A DNA stretch of 39,768 bases from Bordetella parapertussis (GCA_945906935.1 CAMDSO010000025.1:1-39768), one strand, 5' to 3'; shown: positions 23,250-31,261, counted from the first letter of the stretch. Made by a program: numbers and translations. The notes: generated from the sequence alone by a model not told the origin.

Positions 23250-24641
23250 ATGGACAAGGTAGTCGCATCACCGCAGGACGCCATTGCCGACCTTGAAGAG
23301 GGAGCGGTTGTCGCCATTGGTGGTTTCAGCGTGGGCCATCGGTTTGCGCTGAGCATGATCACGGCGCTGCGTGACAAGGGCACGAAGAATTTGACTCTGG
23401 TGTGCAATTCGATGGGCGCCGCGGGGGAATTGCGCGGACAGATCCTGGCTGAGAACAAACAGCTGAAGAAATTGATCGCGGCCTTCACCGTGCGCCCCGG
23501 CATGCCGACGGCGACCGAAGACCAGATCATCTCCGGTGAACTTGAGGTCGAACTGGTGCCGCAGGGCACGCTGGTGGAACGCTGCCGCGCCGGTGGCGCT
23601 GGTATTCCGGCCTTCTATTCGGCCACTGTCGCCGGGACTGATCTGGAAAAAGGCAAGGAAGTGCGTGAGTTTGATGGCCGCCGCTATGTGCTCGAACCGG
23701 CGATCAAACTCGATTACGCCTTGCTGCGCGCTCATCGCGCTGATCGCGCCGGCAATGTGCAGTTCCGCGGTGGCAGCCAGAACCTTAACCCGGCATTTGC
23801 GAAAGCGGCGCGTGTCGCCATCGTCGAGGTCGACGAGATCGTTGAAGTCGGCGAGATTGCCCCCGAGTTGATCAATCTGCCGGGGATTTTTGTCTCGCGC
23901 GTGGTCAAGAGCACCTATCCGTTCGATCCGAAGCAAACGCCGCAGTCCAACCGCCGCCCCGCCGACAAGCCGCGTGAATACGCAGGCAAACCGGCGCTGA
24001 CGCGCGCCGGCATTGCCAAGCGTGCTGCCGCTATCGTGCGCGAAGGCAGTTACGTCAATCTGGGCACTGGTATTCCGACCATGGTGTCGAACTACCTTGA
24101 AGGACGCGACGTCACGCTGCACGCCGAGAACGGCGTGCTGGGTTACGGCAAGATGGTGTCCGGCGATCAGGTTGACCCGGACATGTACAACGCCAGCGGC
24201 CAGTACATCGAGTTAATGCCGGGCGCTTCGTTCTTCGATTCAGTGACGTCGTTCGAAATGGCGCGCGGTGGTCGCATTGATACCGTGATTCTTGGTGCGT
24301 ACGAAGTTGATCAGACCGGCAGTGTCGCCAACTGGAGCGTTGCTGATGCCAAGCGCGGCGGCATCGGTGGCGCGATGGACCTGATCTCAGGTCGCACCGA
24401 ATTGATCATCGTCATGGAGCACTGCGACAGCAAGGGTCGACCGAAGCTGAAGAAGAAGTGCGCCTACCCGCTGACTGGACAGGGTTGTGTGAGCTACGTC
24501 GTCACCGATCTGGCCTTGTTGAAGTGGGACAACGATCACTTCACGCTGCTCGAAGTTGCCCCCGGCTTTACGGCGCAGGAAGTCATTGCGCTGACCGATA
24601 TGCAAGTCGTGCCGGCGCCAGACCTGAAGTCCATGGCTTAA
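23250..24641 (+). CDS. Fused 3-oxoacid CoA-transferase (SCOT type, A+B domains)
   Basis: 463 residues joining both CoA-transferase family I subunits in one chain. The A part (about 1-235) has AIGGFSVGHRFALSMITAL and RAGGAGIPAFYSATVAGT. The B part (about 250-463) has IVREGSYVNLGTGIPTMVSNYL and HAENGVLGYG with the catalytic Glu293 of the ENG motif. It moves CoA between an acyl-CoA and a carboxylic acid, classically succinyl-CoA to acetoacetate, without ATP. In many bacteria the subunits are separate (scoA/scoB); this is the fused form. The ATG at 23250 follows GGGAGAGAG. Bug genes flank it on both sides, so it may activate the acid imported by them (inference). Confidence 0.92.
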   Translation: MDKVVASPQDAIADLEEGAVVAIGGFSVGHRFALSMITALRDKGTKNLTLVCNSMGAAGELRGQILAENKQLKKLIAAFTVRPGMPTATEDQIISGELEVELVPQGTLVERCRAGGAGIPAFYSATVAGTDLEKGKEVREFDGRRYVLEPAIKLDYALLRAHRADRAGNVQFRGGSQNLNPAFAKAARVAIVEVDEIVEVGEIAPELINLPGIFVSRVVKSTYPFDPKQTPQSNRRPADKPREYAGKPALTRAGIAKRAAAIVREGSYVNLGTGIPTMVSNYLEGRDVTLHAENGVLGYGKMVSGDQVDPDMYNASGQYIELMPGASFFDSVTSFEMARGGRIDTVILGAYEVDQTGSVANWSVADAKRGGIGGAMDLISGRTELIIVMEHCDSKGRPKLKKKCAYPLTGQGCVSYVVTDLALLKWDNDHFTLLEVAPGFTAQEVIALTDMQVVPAPDLKSMA

Positions 24642-24670
24642 GCCTTAACACGTAACGCGTAACGTTCGAT

Positions 24671-24701
24671 CCGCATACCGCGCCACAGAGCGCGGATGCG
24701 G
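24671..24701 (+). terminator. GC-rich hairpin after the CoA-transferase gene
   Basis: CCGCATACCGCGC (24671-24683) pairs with GCGCGGATGCGG (24690-24701) with one bulged A and a six-base loop. It starts 29 bases after the stop codon. No T run follows, so it may be a weak or factor-assisted terminator, or an RNA-stabilising structure. Confidence 0.4.
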
Positions 24702-24718
24702 TACTGCCAGCGTCGCCA

Positions 24719-24737
24719 CGGTTTGAGCCTCAAACCG
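24719..24737. promoter_or_regulatory. 19-bp perfect palindrome, possible operator
   Basis: CGGTTTGAG (24719-24727) and CTCAAACCG (24729-24737) are exact reverse complements around one central base. A one-base centre is too tight for an RNA hairpin without losing pairs and is typical of dimeric regulator sites. It ends 29 bases before the ATG of the Bug gene at 24767. No regulator gene is nearby to assign it to. Confidence 0.4.
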
Positions 24738-24766
24738 GCGGGTGACGGCAGGTGAGGAGAATCGCC

Positions 24767-25783
24767 ATGCGTCTTGCCGCGAGTGTTTCTACGCCTGCCA
24801 ACACATTGCTTGCCGCGTGTGTTCGCCCTCTGCTGACGGTCCTGCCGCTGTTGTTGACGGCTGGTGGTGCGCTCGCGCAGGAGGTTTATCCGAACCGCCC
24901 AATCCGCATCGTTGTCCCCACCGCGCCGGGCGGCCCGAGTGATGTCGGGGCACGCTTGATCGCCATGGAGCTGACCAAACGCTGGGGTAAACAGGTGGTG
25001 GTCGATATCCGGCCCGGCGCCGGCACCATCATCGGCACTGAGCTGGTGGTCAAGGCGCCGGCCGACGGCTATACGCTGTTGATGAGTCCGTCGACGCTGG
25101 CGATCAATCCGGCGACATACAAGAAATTGCCCTACGACGTGCTGCGTGATCTCGCGCCGATCACGCAGACGCATTACGTGCCCAACCTGATTGCGGCGCA
25201 TCCATCGATGCCGGCGAAAACCATCCGCGAGCTGATTGTGTTTGCAAAAGCGCGGCCCAATGAAATCATGTTTGCCTCGTCGGGGCATGGTACTAATCCG
25301 CATCTGGTGATGGAGTTGTTGGCCCATATGGGCCAGATCAAGCTGATGCACATTCCCTACAAAGGTACGCTGCCGGGCCTGATTGAAACCATCGCCGGGC
25401 GCACCGCGTTGATTGCGACCAGCAGCATGCAACTGGTGTTGCCCAATGCGCGTGCCGGCAAGCTGCGCGTGCTCGCCATCACCTCGGCGGCGCGTGTGGC
25501 TTCGCTGCCGGAGATTCCGGCGGTTGCCGAATCCGGTTTGGCCGGCTATGAAGCCGTGCAATGGACGGCGATGATGGCACCGGCCGCCATACCGGCTGAC
25601 ATTCTGACCCGGTTGCAAAAGGAAATCGTGGCGATACTGCGACTGCAGGATCTCCGCGAGAAGCTGGCTGTCGATGGCGCCGAAATCGTCGCCGGCACCC
25701 CCGAGGAATTAACTGCTTTTATACGGGCTGAAACGGTGAAGTGGGCGGCTGTGGTGAAGGCCGCGGGTATTCCGCAGGAGTAA
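24767..25783 (+). CDS. Bug/TctC-family periplasmic solute-binding protein
   Basis: 338 residues, slightly long because the n-region before the signal core is extended (MRLAASVSTPANTLLAACVRPLLTVLPLLLTAGGALA-QE). YPNRPIRIVVPTAPGGPSDV, VDIRPGAGTIIG, APADGYTLLMSPS and HIPYKGTLPG follow. In the second motif Ile replaces the usual Asn (VDNRPG). The ATG at 24767 has GAGGAG upstream; a GTG at 24752 is possible but unneeded. A 19-bp palindrome lies just before the gene. A further Bug gene follows 302 bases downstream. Confidence 0.92.
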   Translation: MRLAASVSTPANTLLAACVRPLLTVLPLLLTAGGALAQEVYPNRPIRIVVPTAPGGPSDVGARLIAMELTKRWGKQVVVDIRPGAGTIIGTELVVKAPADGYTLLMSPSTLAINPATYKKLPYDVLRDLAPITQTHYVPNLIAAHPSMPAKTIRELIVFAKARPNEIMFASSGHGTNPHLVMELLAHMGQIKLMHIPYKGTLPGLIETIAGRTALIATSSMQLVLPNARAGKLRVLAITSAARVASLPEIPAVAESGLAGYEAVQWTAMMAPAAIPADILTRLQKEIVAILRLQDLREKLAVDGAEIVAGTPEELTAFIRAETVKWAAVVKAAGIPQE

Positions 25784-26085
25784 ACGCAGATGTTTGGTCA
25801 CCAGCTCATGCACACCCTCTGCAAGCGATTCTGCACCGATGAGGCGGCAGACGCTTCAGCAAAGTAACCCGATCTAACACCCGTGTGATGCGCAGATCAC
25901 GGATATCAACGCCGCACTTGTTTTGTTTAGGTAAAATTTAGTGGACTAAAAATTTCGTTCACCACCACGCCGCACTTGACGCACGAGGCGTGACGGTGGA
26001 AGCTAACTGCAAATTCGATGTGTCTGGACAGCCCGACGTAATGAAGTGGGCGCCAGATCATGTTGTGAATCTCCAGGAGGAAATC
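25784..26085. other. Intergenic region with AT-rich regulatory patch
   Basis: About 300 bases between two Bug genes. No gene is visible; the frame of the downstream Bug stays open to 25990, but the true start is at 26086. Two copies of the 12-mer ACGCCGCACTTG lie at 25909-25920 and 25967-25978 and bracket an AT-rich stretch that carries a perfect palindrome and promoter-like boxes (next entry). This arrangement suggests a regulated promoter. Confidence 0.55.
25923..25952 (+). promoter_or_regulatory. Candidate promoter with perfect TTTAGT-GG-ACTAAA operator
   Basis: TTTAGT (25937-25942) and ACTAAA (25945-25950) form a perfect six-two-six palindrome, a form typical of GntR or MarR dimers. TTGTTT at 25923-25928 and TAAAAA at 25947-25952 are spaced 18 bases and are weak -35/-10 candidates, so the palindrome would overlap the spacer and -10, as for a repressor. 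It lies about 135 bases before the Bug ATG at 26086. Confidence 0.4.
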
Positions 26086-27045
26086 ATGTTGTCAACCGCA
26101 CGACTGCTCGTTCTGCTGTGTTTTTCTGTTTTAGCGTTGTGCACCCAGGCCCAGCAATGGCCTGCGAAAGCCATACGCGTCGTGGTTAATTTTCCCGCCG
26201 GTGGCACCACCGACATGATGGCGCGGGCGTGGACCCAGAAACTCTCCGAGGCGCTCGGCCAGCCGGTAATTATCGAGAACCGCGGTGGCGCCGGTGGCAA
26301 CGTCGGCATGGAGGTGGTAGCGCGCGCGGCGCCGGATGGTTACACCCTGCTGGCGTCGTCGGGCAGTCCGGTGGTGATCGGGCAGCATCTCTACAAACTG
26401 AGTTTTGATATTGGCCGCGATCTGGCGCCAATCGCGCCGATGGGACGCATCCTCACCATACTGGTGGTGCGCCCATCGCTGCCGGTGAAGACCACGCAGG
26501 AACTCATCAGCTATATGCGTGCCAATCCGGGCAAACTCAACTACGGTTCGGTCGGCAGTGGCAGTACGCTGCATATTCATGCCGAGCGCATGCTGAACGC
26601 AACCAAGACGAAGGCGACGCATATTCCGTACAAGGGGGCGGCTGAACTGCTGACTTCACTGCTTGGTTACCAAGTCGATTTTGCTTTTGATTCCGGCTTG
26701 ACGATGCCGCATATTAAGAGCGAAAAACTGCGCATCATTGGTGTGGTCTCTACGCAGCGCTCGCCGCTGTTTCCCGATACGCCGACGCTGGCCGAGGCCG
26801 GCATCGCCGTTGAAGGAGATGCGCTGTTTGGGGTTTATGCGCCGGCCGGTGTGTCGCGTGACATCGTCCTGCGCCTCAATCGTGAAATCGGCCGCATCAT
26901 GCAAACGCCTGAAGCACGTGCGGTGCTGGCGACCTTTGCGGCGGAAGTGGTGACACTGCCGCCCGATGAATTCGCCGCCATCCAGCAGCGCGATCGCGAT
27001 AAATTCGGTGCTTTTATCCGCGAAGCCAATATTCGCGCTGATTGA
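26086..27045 (+). CDS. Bug/TctC-family periplasmic solute-binding protein
   Basis: 319 residues with signal peptide MLSTARLLVLLCFSVLALCTQA-QQ. WPAKAIRVVVNFPAGGTTDM, IENRGGAGGNVG, APDGYTLLASSG and HIPYKGAAE follow. The ATG at 26086 has a near-ideal CAGGAGGAAA site, so the longer frame from 25990 is rejected. The gene sits behind the palindromic promoter region and 119 bases before an acyl-CoA dehydrogenase gene on the same strand. Ligand unknown; a CoA-activated acid would suit the neighbourhood. Confidence 0.92.
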   Translation: MLSTARLLVLLCFSVLALCTQAQQWPAKAIRVVVNFPAGGTTDMMARAWTQKLSEALGQPVIIENRGGAGGNVGMEVVARAAPDGYTLLASSGSPVVIGQHLYKLSFDIGRDLAPIAPMGRILTILVVRPSLPVKTTQELISYMRANPGKLNYGSVGSGSTLHIHAERMLNATKTKATHIPYKGAAELLTSLLGYQVDFAFDSGLTMPHIKSEKLRIIGVVSTQRSPLFPDTPTLAEAGIAVEGDALFGVYAPAGVSRDIVLRLNREIGRIMQTPEARAVLATFAAEVVTLPPDEFAAIQQRDRDKFGAFIREANIRAD

Positions 27046-27164
27046 TTTAATGATTTTCAAGGGATAGCTCATCTTCAGACTGACGGTTTTCCTGCCGCCA
27101 GTATTGCTGGTCGCAGCGAAGACGATAAATACATTCAACCACATTAGAGAAAAGGGAGACCAGG

Positions 27165-28376
27165 ATGTTTGACATCAGACTAAGCGACGAGCAACGGGCA
27201 TATCGTGATCTGGCGCGCGAGTTTGCCGAGAACGAGATCAAGCCGATTGCACTGGAACTCGACAAGAAGCCGAATTGGGAGGATCGCATTCCCTGGGAAG
27301 TGCTGAAAAAAGGTTCGCAGCTCGGCTTTCGTACCTTTGCGCTGACCGAGGAAAACGGTGGCGCTGGTGCATCCGATCACCTGACGGCCTGCCTCATCGC
27401 GGAGGAACTTGCCGCCGGCGATATTGGCACCGCCTATTACTACATGCTCACCGCGCGGCGCGCTCGCGACTGGTTCGAGCTGCGCATGACGCAGGAGCAG
27501 CGCGATTATTTTCTGCCGAAGTTCGTCAATGACGATCTTTATTTCACCGCAGTGGCCATCCACGAGCCCGACACTGATCTGGGTTTTGATTACTTCACCG
27601 AGACACCTGATACCGCGCGCTTCAAGACGCGTGCTACCGAGCAGCCCGACGGCTCGTGGCTGATCAATGGCGCAAAGAATTTTCAGACCGTCGGTTATCT
27701 GGCCAAGCTGCTGGTGGTCATGGCGCAGACCCCGGCGGGTGCACGGGCGTTTCTGGTCGAGGGTGATTCGGCCGGACTGGTGCGTCATCCGATGTCGAAG
27801 ATCGGCCGCCGTATTGGCGACAACGCGGAGATCTTTTTTGACAATGTGCGTGTCCCCAAGGGTCGCATACTCGGGCCCAATCCACCGGGACGTACCGACA
27901 TCGGCACGCATGTCACGATCGCTGCAATCACCCTCGGCCTCGGGCGTGCCGCGTTAGAAGAAACCATCGCATATACGAAACAGCGTGTGTCGGGCGGTAA
28001 ACCCATTATTCAGCACCAGGCGGTCGGTCTTTACATCGCCGATATGGCGATGAATCTGGAAGCGGCGCGGCGTTTGATCTGGACTGCGGCGTGGGCGAAA
28101 GATCATCCCGAGGCGATTGCCGATGGCACTATCGAGGCCAAGCCCTACGAGATGATGGCGACCGCTTTCACCGGCACTGCGGTGCAGCGCCTCACCGAGC
28201 AGGGTATGGAGCTGTTCGGCGGTATGGGTGTGGTGCAGGGTATGCCGATCGAAAAATATGTGCGCGATGCACTGGTGCAAAAACACATCTCGTTCGTGTT
28301 TCCCTCACGCTATAAAATCACCGAGGCGCTGGCTGGATACAAACGCAAGGTACTGCCGTACCTCGGTAATACCTGA
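27165..28376 (+). CDS. Divergent acyl-CoA dehydrogenase-family flavoprotein
   Basis: 403 residues, full length for the FAD acyl-CoA dehydrogenase fold: helical N-terminus (RAYRDLAREFAENEIKPIALELD), beta domain (SWLINGAKNFQTVGYLAKLLVVMAQT) and C-terminal helices (FTGTAVQRLTEQGMELFGGMGV). Two conserved spots differ. The xEPxxGSD loop reads HEPDTDLGFD. Where medium-chain enzymes have IYEGTSQIQR, this protein has HISFVFPSRY, placing Ser376 at the catalytic Glu. The alternative Glu position of isovaleryl-CoA-type enzymes also appears empty. It may use another base, act on an unusual acyl-CoA, or do non-dehydrogenase chemistry. GGGAGACCAGG precedes the ATG. It starts the run leading to the Lin0512 pair. 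Confidence 0.87.
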   Translation: MFDIRLSDEQRAYRDLAREFAENEIKPIALELDKKPNWEDRIPWEVLKKGSQLGFRTFALTEENGGAGASDHLTACLIAEELAAGDIGTAYYYMLTARRARDWFELRMTQEQRDYFLPKFVNDDLYFTAVAIHEPDTDLGFDYFTETPDTARFKTRATEQPDGSWLINGAKNFQTVGYLAKLLVVMAQTPAGARAFLVEGDSAGLVRHPMSKIGRRIGDNAEIFFDNVRVPKGRILGPNPPGRTDIGTHVTIAAITLGLGRAALEETIAYTKQRVSGGKPIIQHQAVGLYIADMAMNLEAARRLIWTAAWAKDHPEAIADGTIEAKPYEMMATAFTGTAVQRLTEQGMELFGGMGVVQGMPIEKYVRDALVQKHISFVFPSRYKITEALAGYKRKVLPYLGNT

Positions 28377-28506
28377 GCGCAGATTCCGCCCGTATAAAGC
28401 CGCTGCAGTGCCGGTTTATAGATGCCGGCCGCTGCGGCGGCTTACGCATTTGCACGTGTGTTTAATATTGATCCCGGGGTAAATCGGGTATACAGGGGCA
28501 GACAGC

Positions 28507-28845
28507 ATGACCATGAAACGCATGGCGGTGGAAATCGGCATGGGCACCGACATCCGTGGTGCCGATTACACCAAGGCTGCGGTGCGCGCGTTGCGCGATG
28601 CGCTGTGGCATAACTCGCTCAACGTTGCCGACGCGGTGGGTAAACCGGTCGACTCGATGGTGGTGGAGGTGCTGATCGGCGTGCCTAAGCCCGAGCTCGT
28701 CGACAAGGCTGAGGTGTTGAAGGTGCTGCCGCACGGCACCGGCACGGTGGAGGTCTGCGAAGGCGGGCTGGAAATTTTTAATGATGCGGGCACCGCGTCG
28801 ACCGTGCTGGCACACGCGGCGGCGATTGTCCGTCTCGACGTTTAA
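28507..28845 (+). CDS. Lin0512-family protein, first tandem copy (motif His replaced by Arg)
   Basis: 112 residues of the small Lin0512 family (TIGR02058-type), whose function is unknown to me. The family motif GxGxDxHG near the N-terminus reads GMGTDIRG at residues 11-18, so Arg17 stands where His is conserved. ADYTKAAVRALRDAL follows, then two strand-like parts: VVEVLIGVPKPELVD, and VEVCEGGLEI after LPHGTG. Every conserved block lines up with the next gene without gaps near the N-terminus, so the two are paralogues from a tandem duplication. No signal peptide. Ribosome site weak (GGGGCAG); ATG 28513 is an alternative start. A partial hairpin lies between this gene and the dehydrogenase. Confidence 0.82.
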   Translation: MTMKRMAVEIGMGTDIRGADYTKAAVRALRDALWHNSLNVADAVGKPVDSMVVEVLIGVPKPELVDKAEVLKVLPHGTGTVEVCEGGLEIFNDAGTASTVLAHAAAIVRLDV

Positions 28846-28854
28846 GGGATCGTC

Positions 28855-29205
28855 ATGCCGCTCAAACGATTCATACTGGAGATGGGCTCGGGCAACGATT
28901 TGCATGGGGGTGATTACACCAAGGCCGCCGTGCGTGCGGTGCAGGATGCCCTGCATCATTCGTCGCTTGCCTTCATTCGTTCACTCGGGCTCAACGCCAA
29001 AGAAATGCAAGTCGAAGTGACTATCGGTGTGCAGGAGCCGGCCAAAGTCGATGCGGCGGCGGTCAAGGCAAGCCTGCCGCACGGTCAGGTGACGGTGAAG
29101 GTGGTCAAGGGCGGGCTCAACGTGCCGCCTGAAGGCAGTCACGATTTGGCGGTGATCGCCAGCGCTGCGATTGCGGTGCGTTTTGAAATGAAAGCCGCTT
29201 TATGA
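28855..29205 (+). CDS. Lin0512-family protein, second tandem copy (canonical GxGxDxHG)
   Basis: 116 residues, paralogous to the preceding gene. GSGNDLHG at 11-18 keeps the full motif with His17. GDYTKAAVRAVQDAL, VEVTIGVQEPAKVD, LPHGQVTVKVVKGGL and the final VIASAAIAVRFEM follow in the same order as its neighbour. AAGGGA precedes the ATG, nine bases after the first copy's stop. Its own TGA overlaps the ATG of the MDR gene in an ATGA arrangement, so it is coupled at both ends. The pair probably makes a mixed oligomer with one motif-complete and one motif-altered subunit (inference). Biochemical function unknown. Confidence 0.86.
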   Translation: MPLKRFILEMGSGNDLHGGDYTKAAVRAVQDALHHSSLAFIRSLGLNAKEMQVEVTIGVQEPAKVDAAAVKASLPHGQVTVKVVKGGLNVPPEGSHDLAVIASAAIAVRFEMKAAL

Positions 29206-30194
29206 AAGTCATACAGATCAGCGAGACCGGTGGACCGGATGTTTTGAAATACGTCGAGTTGCCGACCCCACGACCCGGCCCCGGCGAAGTGCTGGTTAAG
29301 GCGCACGCCATTGGCGTGAGCATGCCGGAGATGCTGGTGCGTCAGGGCGTCTATTCGTGGATGCCGCCGTTACCGCTGATACCGGGCATTGAAATGAGTG
29401 GCACGGTGGTGGAAACCGGCAGTGGTTGCAATACGCTGCGCGTGGGGCAAAACGTGTTTGTCTGTGCGCGCGAGTTCAAGGAACGCGCCAATTGCTACGC
29501 AGAATATATTACCGGCCCCGAGAATCGTATCTATGCGGTGCCCGATGGCGTTGATCTCGATCAGGTGGCGGGGCTCGCCAATTATCAGGTTGCCTGGCAT
29601 TTGCTGAATTCCGCGCTAAAGGGCTTTCAATACGACGCCGTGCTCGTACTCGCGGCGGCCGGCGGCGTTGGTTCGGCGCTGGTGCAACTGGCGCGGGTCT
29701 ACGGCAAACGCGTGATTGCGGTGACGAGTTCAGCGGAACGTGCGGCATTTGTGCGCGCACAGGGATCCGACGAGATCATCGACCGCACCCAGAGTAATGT
29801 GATTGAAGAAACGCTGCGCCTCACCGGCGGCCGCGGGGTCGATCTCATCATGGATTGCGTTGGCGGTCCGCATGTGACGGAGTTGTTCAAATGCCTCGAA
29901 CGCTTCGGCATGCTGATGCTCTACGGCCAGCTCGAAGGCATGGCCAGCGGCGACATCGTCAAGTCGATCCACTGTCCGCCCTGGCGCAGCGGCGGGTTTC
30001 GCTACTTCACCATGCACACACTGGATGACTGGCCGGAACTGCGCGCACGTGGCACGCTCGATCTGATCCGCCTGCTGCACGAAGGCAAGATCCGCGTGCC
30101 GATTCACGATCGCATTCCGCTGGCGGAAGCGCCGCGCGCGCATCGTGTATTCGAATCGGGCAAAGTCATGGGGAAGCTGTTAATGAAGCCGTAA
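29202..30194 (+). CDS. MDR-superfamily NADPH:quinone oxidoreductase-like protein
   Basis: 330 residues with an N-terminal GroES-like domain (PGPGEVLVKAHAIGVS, GIEMSGTVVETGSG) and a Rossmann domain with AAAGGVGSALVQLARVYGKRVIAVTSS at about 147-172. No structural or catalytic zinc Cys cluster is evident, so it belongs to the zinc-free quinone oxidoreductase (QOR) group using NADPH. Its ATG overlaps the stop of the second Lin0512 gene by four bases (ATGA), which ties it to that pair. A bidirectional terminator follows. Likely reduces an alpha,beta-unsaturated carbonyl or acyl intermediate in the same pathway (inference). Confidence 0.9.
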   Translation: MKVIQISETGGPDVLKYVELPTPRPGPGEVLVKAHAIGVSMPEMLVRQGVYSWMPPLPLIPGIEMSGTVVETGSGCNTLRVGQNVFVCAREFKERANCYAEYITGPENRIYAVPDGVDLDQVAGLANYQVAWHLLNSALKGFQYDAVLVLAAAGGVGSALVQLARVYGKRVIAVTSSAERAAFVRAQGSDEIIDRTQSNVIEETLRLTGGRGVDLIMDCVGGPHVTELFKCLERFGMLMLYGQLEGMASGDIVKSIHCPPWRSGGFRYFTMHTLDDWPELRARGTLDLIRLLHEGKIRVPIHDRIPLAEAPRAHRVFESGKVMGKLLMKP

Positions 30195-30202
30195 ACTAAC
30201 CG

Positions 30203-30235
30203 AAAAAAACGCCACCCCTGAGGTAGCGTTTTTTA
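30203..30235. terminator. Bidirectional Rho-independent terminator
   Basis: AAAAAAACGCCACC and GGTAGCGTTTTTT pair with one mismatch around a five-base loop, with A and T runs on the two sides. It stands between the convergent MDR gene (ends 30194) and luciferase-like gene (ends 30251). Confidence 0.85.
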
Positions 30236-30250
30236 TTGCGTGAACCCGGT

Positions 30251-31261
30251 TCAGGCGTTGGCGACGCGTTTGACCGGTGTGGCGTTGACGTGCGGCATGA
30301 TTTCGCGCGCGAAAAATTCGAGAAACTTGCGCGTTGCCGAGACGTTGAGCAGCAGCACGTTGTCAACGCCGCGTGCGGCGAGTGCATTGAGCCGCTCGAT
30401 GATTTCATCCGGCGTGCCGATCATCGCCGCTTCCTTCATATCCAGTTCAAAGCGCTCGTCGAGCACCACACCGGGACGGCGGGCGAGATCTGCGATATTT
30501 TTCACGCTGGTGGTGCGTCGCGCCCAGGCAGCGCTGCGCTCATCCTCGTTCTTCACCAGATGCAGGGCGCGCGCCACACCGATACGCGAGGCGTCGCGCG
30601 TATGGCTGCGCTCGGCCATGGCGTCGAGATAGGCGGTCAAGCGCTGTTCGACTTGTGCATCCGAGGCGAGTTGATCGAGCAACAGGCTGTAATTGTTGTC
30701 GGCAACCCGCGCGATCGAATCGGCGCTGCCGGCCGCCACCCAGATTGGTGGATGCGGTTTTTGAATCGGCGTCGGCTCAACGAGGATCTCCTTGAAGCGG
30801 AAAAATTTCCCCTCGTGCGAAAAACGGCCCTTGGTGTTCCACGCCTTGAGCATCACTTCAAGACATTCGTTGTAGCGGTCCCAGGCCTCGCTCATCGGCA
30901 CACAGAAGGCGTCGAACTCGGGCTTGCGATAACCGCGGCCGACGCCGAGATCCACGCGTCCGTCGGAGAGCACATCGAGAGTGGCCACCTGTTCGGCCAG
31001 CAGCACGGGGTTATGCCAGGGCAATACCGCAACTGCAGTGCCAAGGCGGATGTTTTTTGTGCAGGCGGCCAGATACGACAACAGATTCAGCGAGGCCGAC
31101 AGCGATTCCTGACCAGTGAAATGGTGTTCCGTCAGAAATACATTATGAAAGCCGTTTTCATCGGCAGCCCGAATGTAGTCGATAAAATCACGATAGCCGG
31201 TGCTGTCGCCGGTAATGTCGTGCAGACCGCGCCGCGCGCCGCCGAAAATGCCAAACTTCAT
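30251..31261 (-). CDS. LLM-class flavin-dependent oxidoreductase
   Basis: 336 residues of the bacterial luciferase-like monooxygenase superfamily, which uses reduced FMN or F420 to oxidise small molecules. Typical features are KFGIFGG at the start, HNVFLTEHHFTGQESLSASLNLLSYLAA, RLGTAVAVLPWHNPVLLAEQVATLDVLSDGRVDLGVGRGYR and KPHPPIWVAAGS. The ATG at 31261 follows GGGGTGAG; a TTG at 31279 is unlikely. No signal peptide. It is transcribed alone, divergent from the Bug gene at 31446 with 184 bases between. A flavin reductase partner gene is not visible in this window. Substrate unknown. Confidence 0.92.
   Translation of the reverse strand: MKFGIFGGARRGLHDITGDSTGYRDFIDYIRAADENGFHNVFLTEHHFTGQESLSASLNLLSYLAACTKNIRLGTAVAVLPWHNPVLLAEQVATLDVLSDGRVDLGVGRGYRKPEFDAFCVPMSEAWDRYNECLEVMLKAWNTKGRFSHEGKFFRFKEILVEPTPIQKPHPPIWVAAGSADSIARVADNNYSLLLDQLASDAQVEQRLTAYLDAMAERSHTRDASRIGVARALHLVKNEDERSAAWARRTTSVKNIADLARRPGVVLDERFELDMKEAAMIGTPDEIIERLNALAARGVDNVLLLNVSATRKFLEFFAREIMPHVNATPVKRVANA

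Noticed and set aside
28377-28506. Possible terminator and separate promoter between the acyl-CoA dehydrogenase and Lin0512 genes
   Set aside because: GCCGG/CCGGC arms give only a broken hairpin without T run, and TTGATC/TATACA are just 15 bases apart; too weak to list as features.
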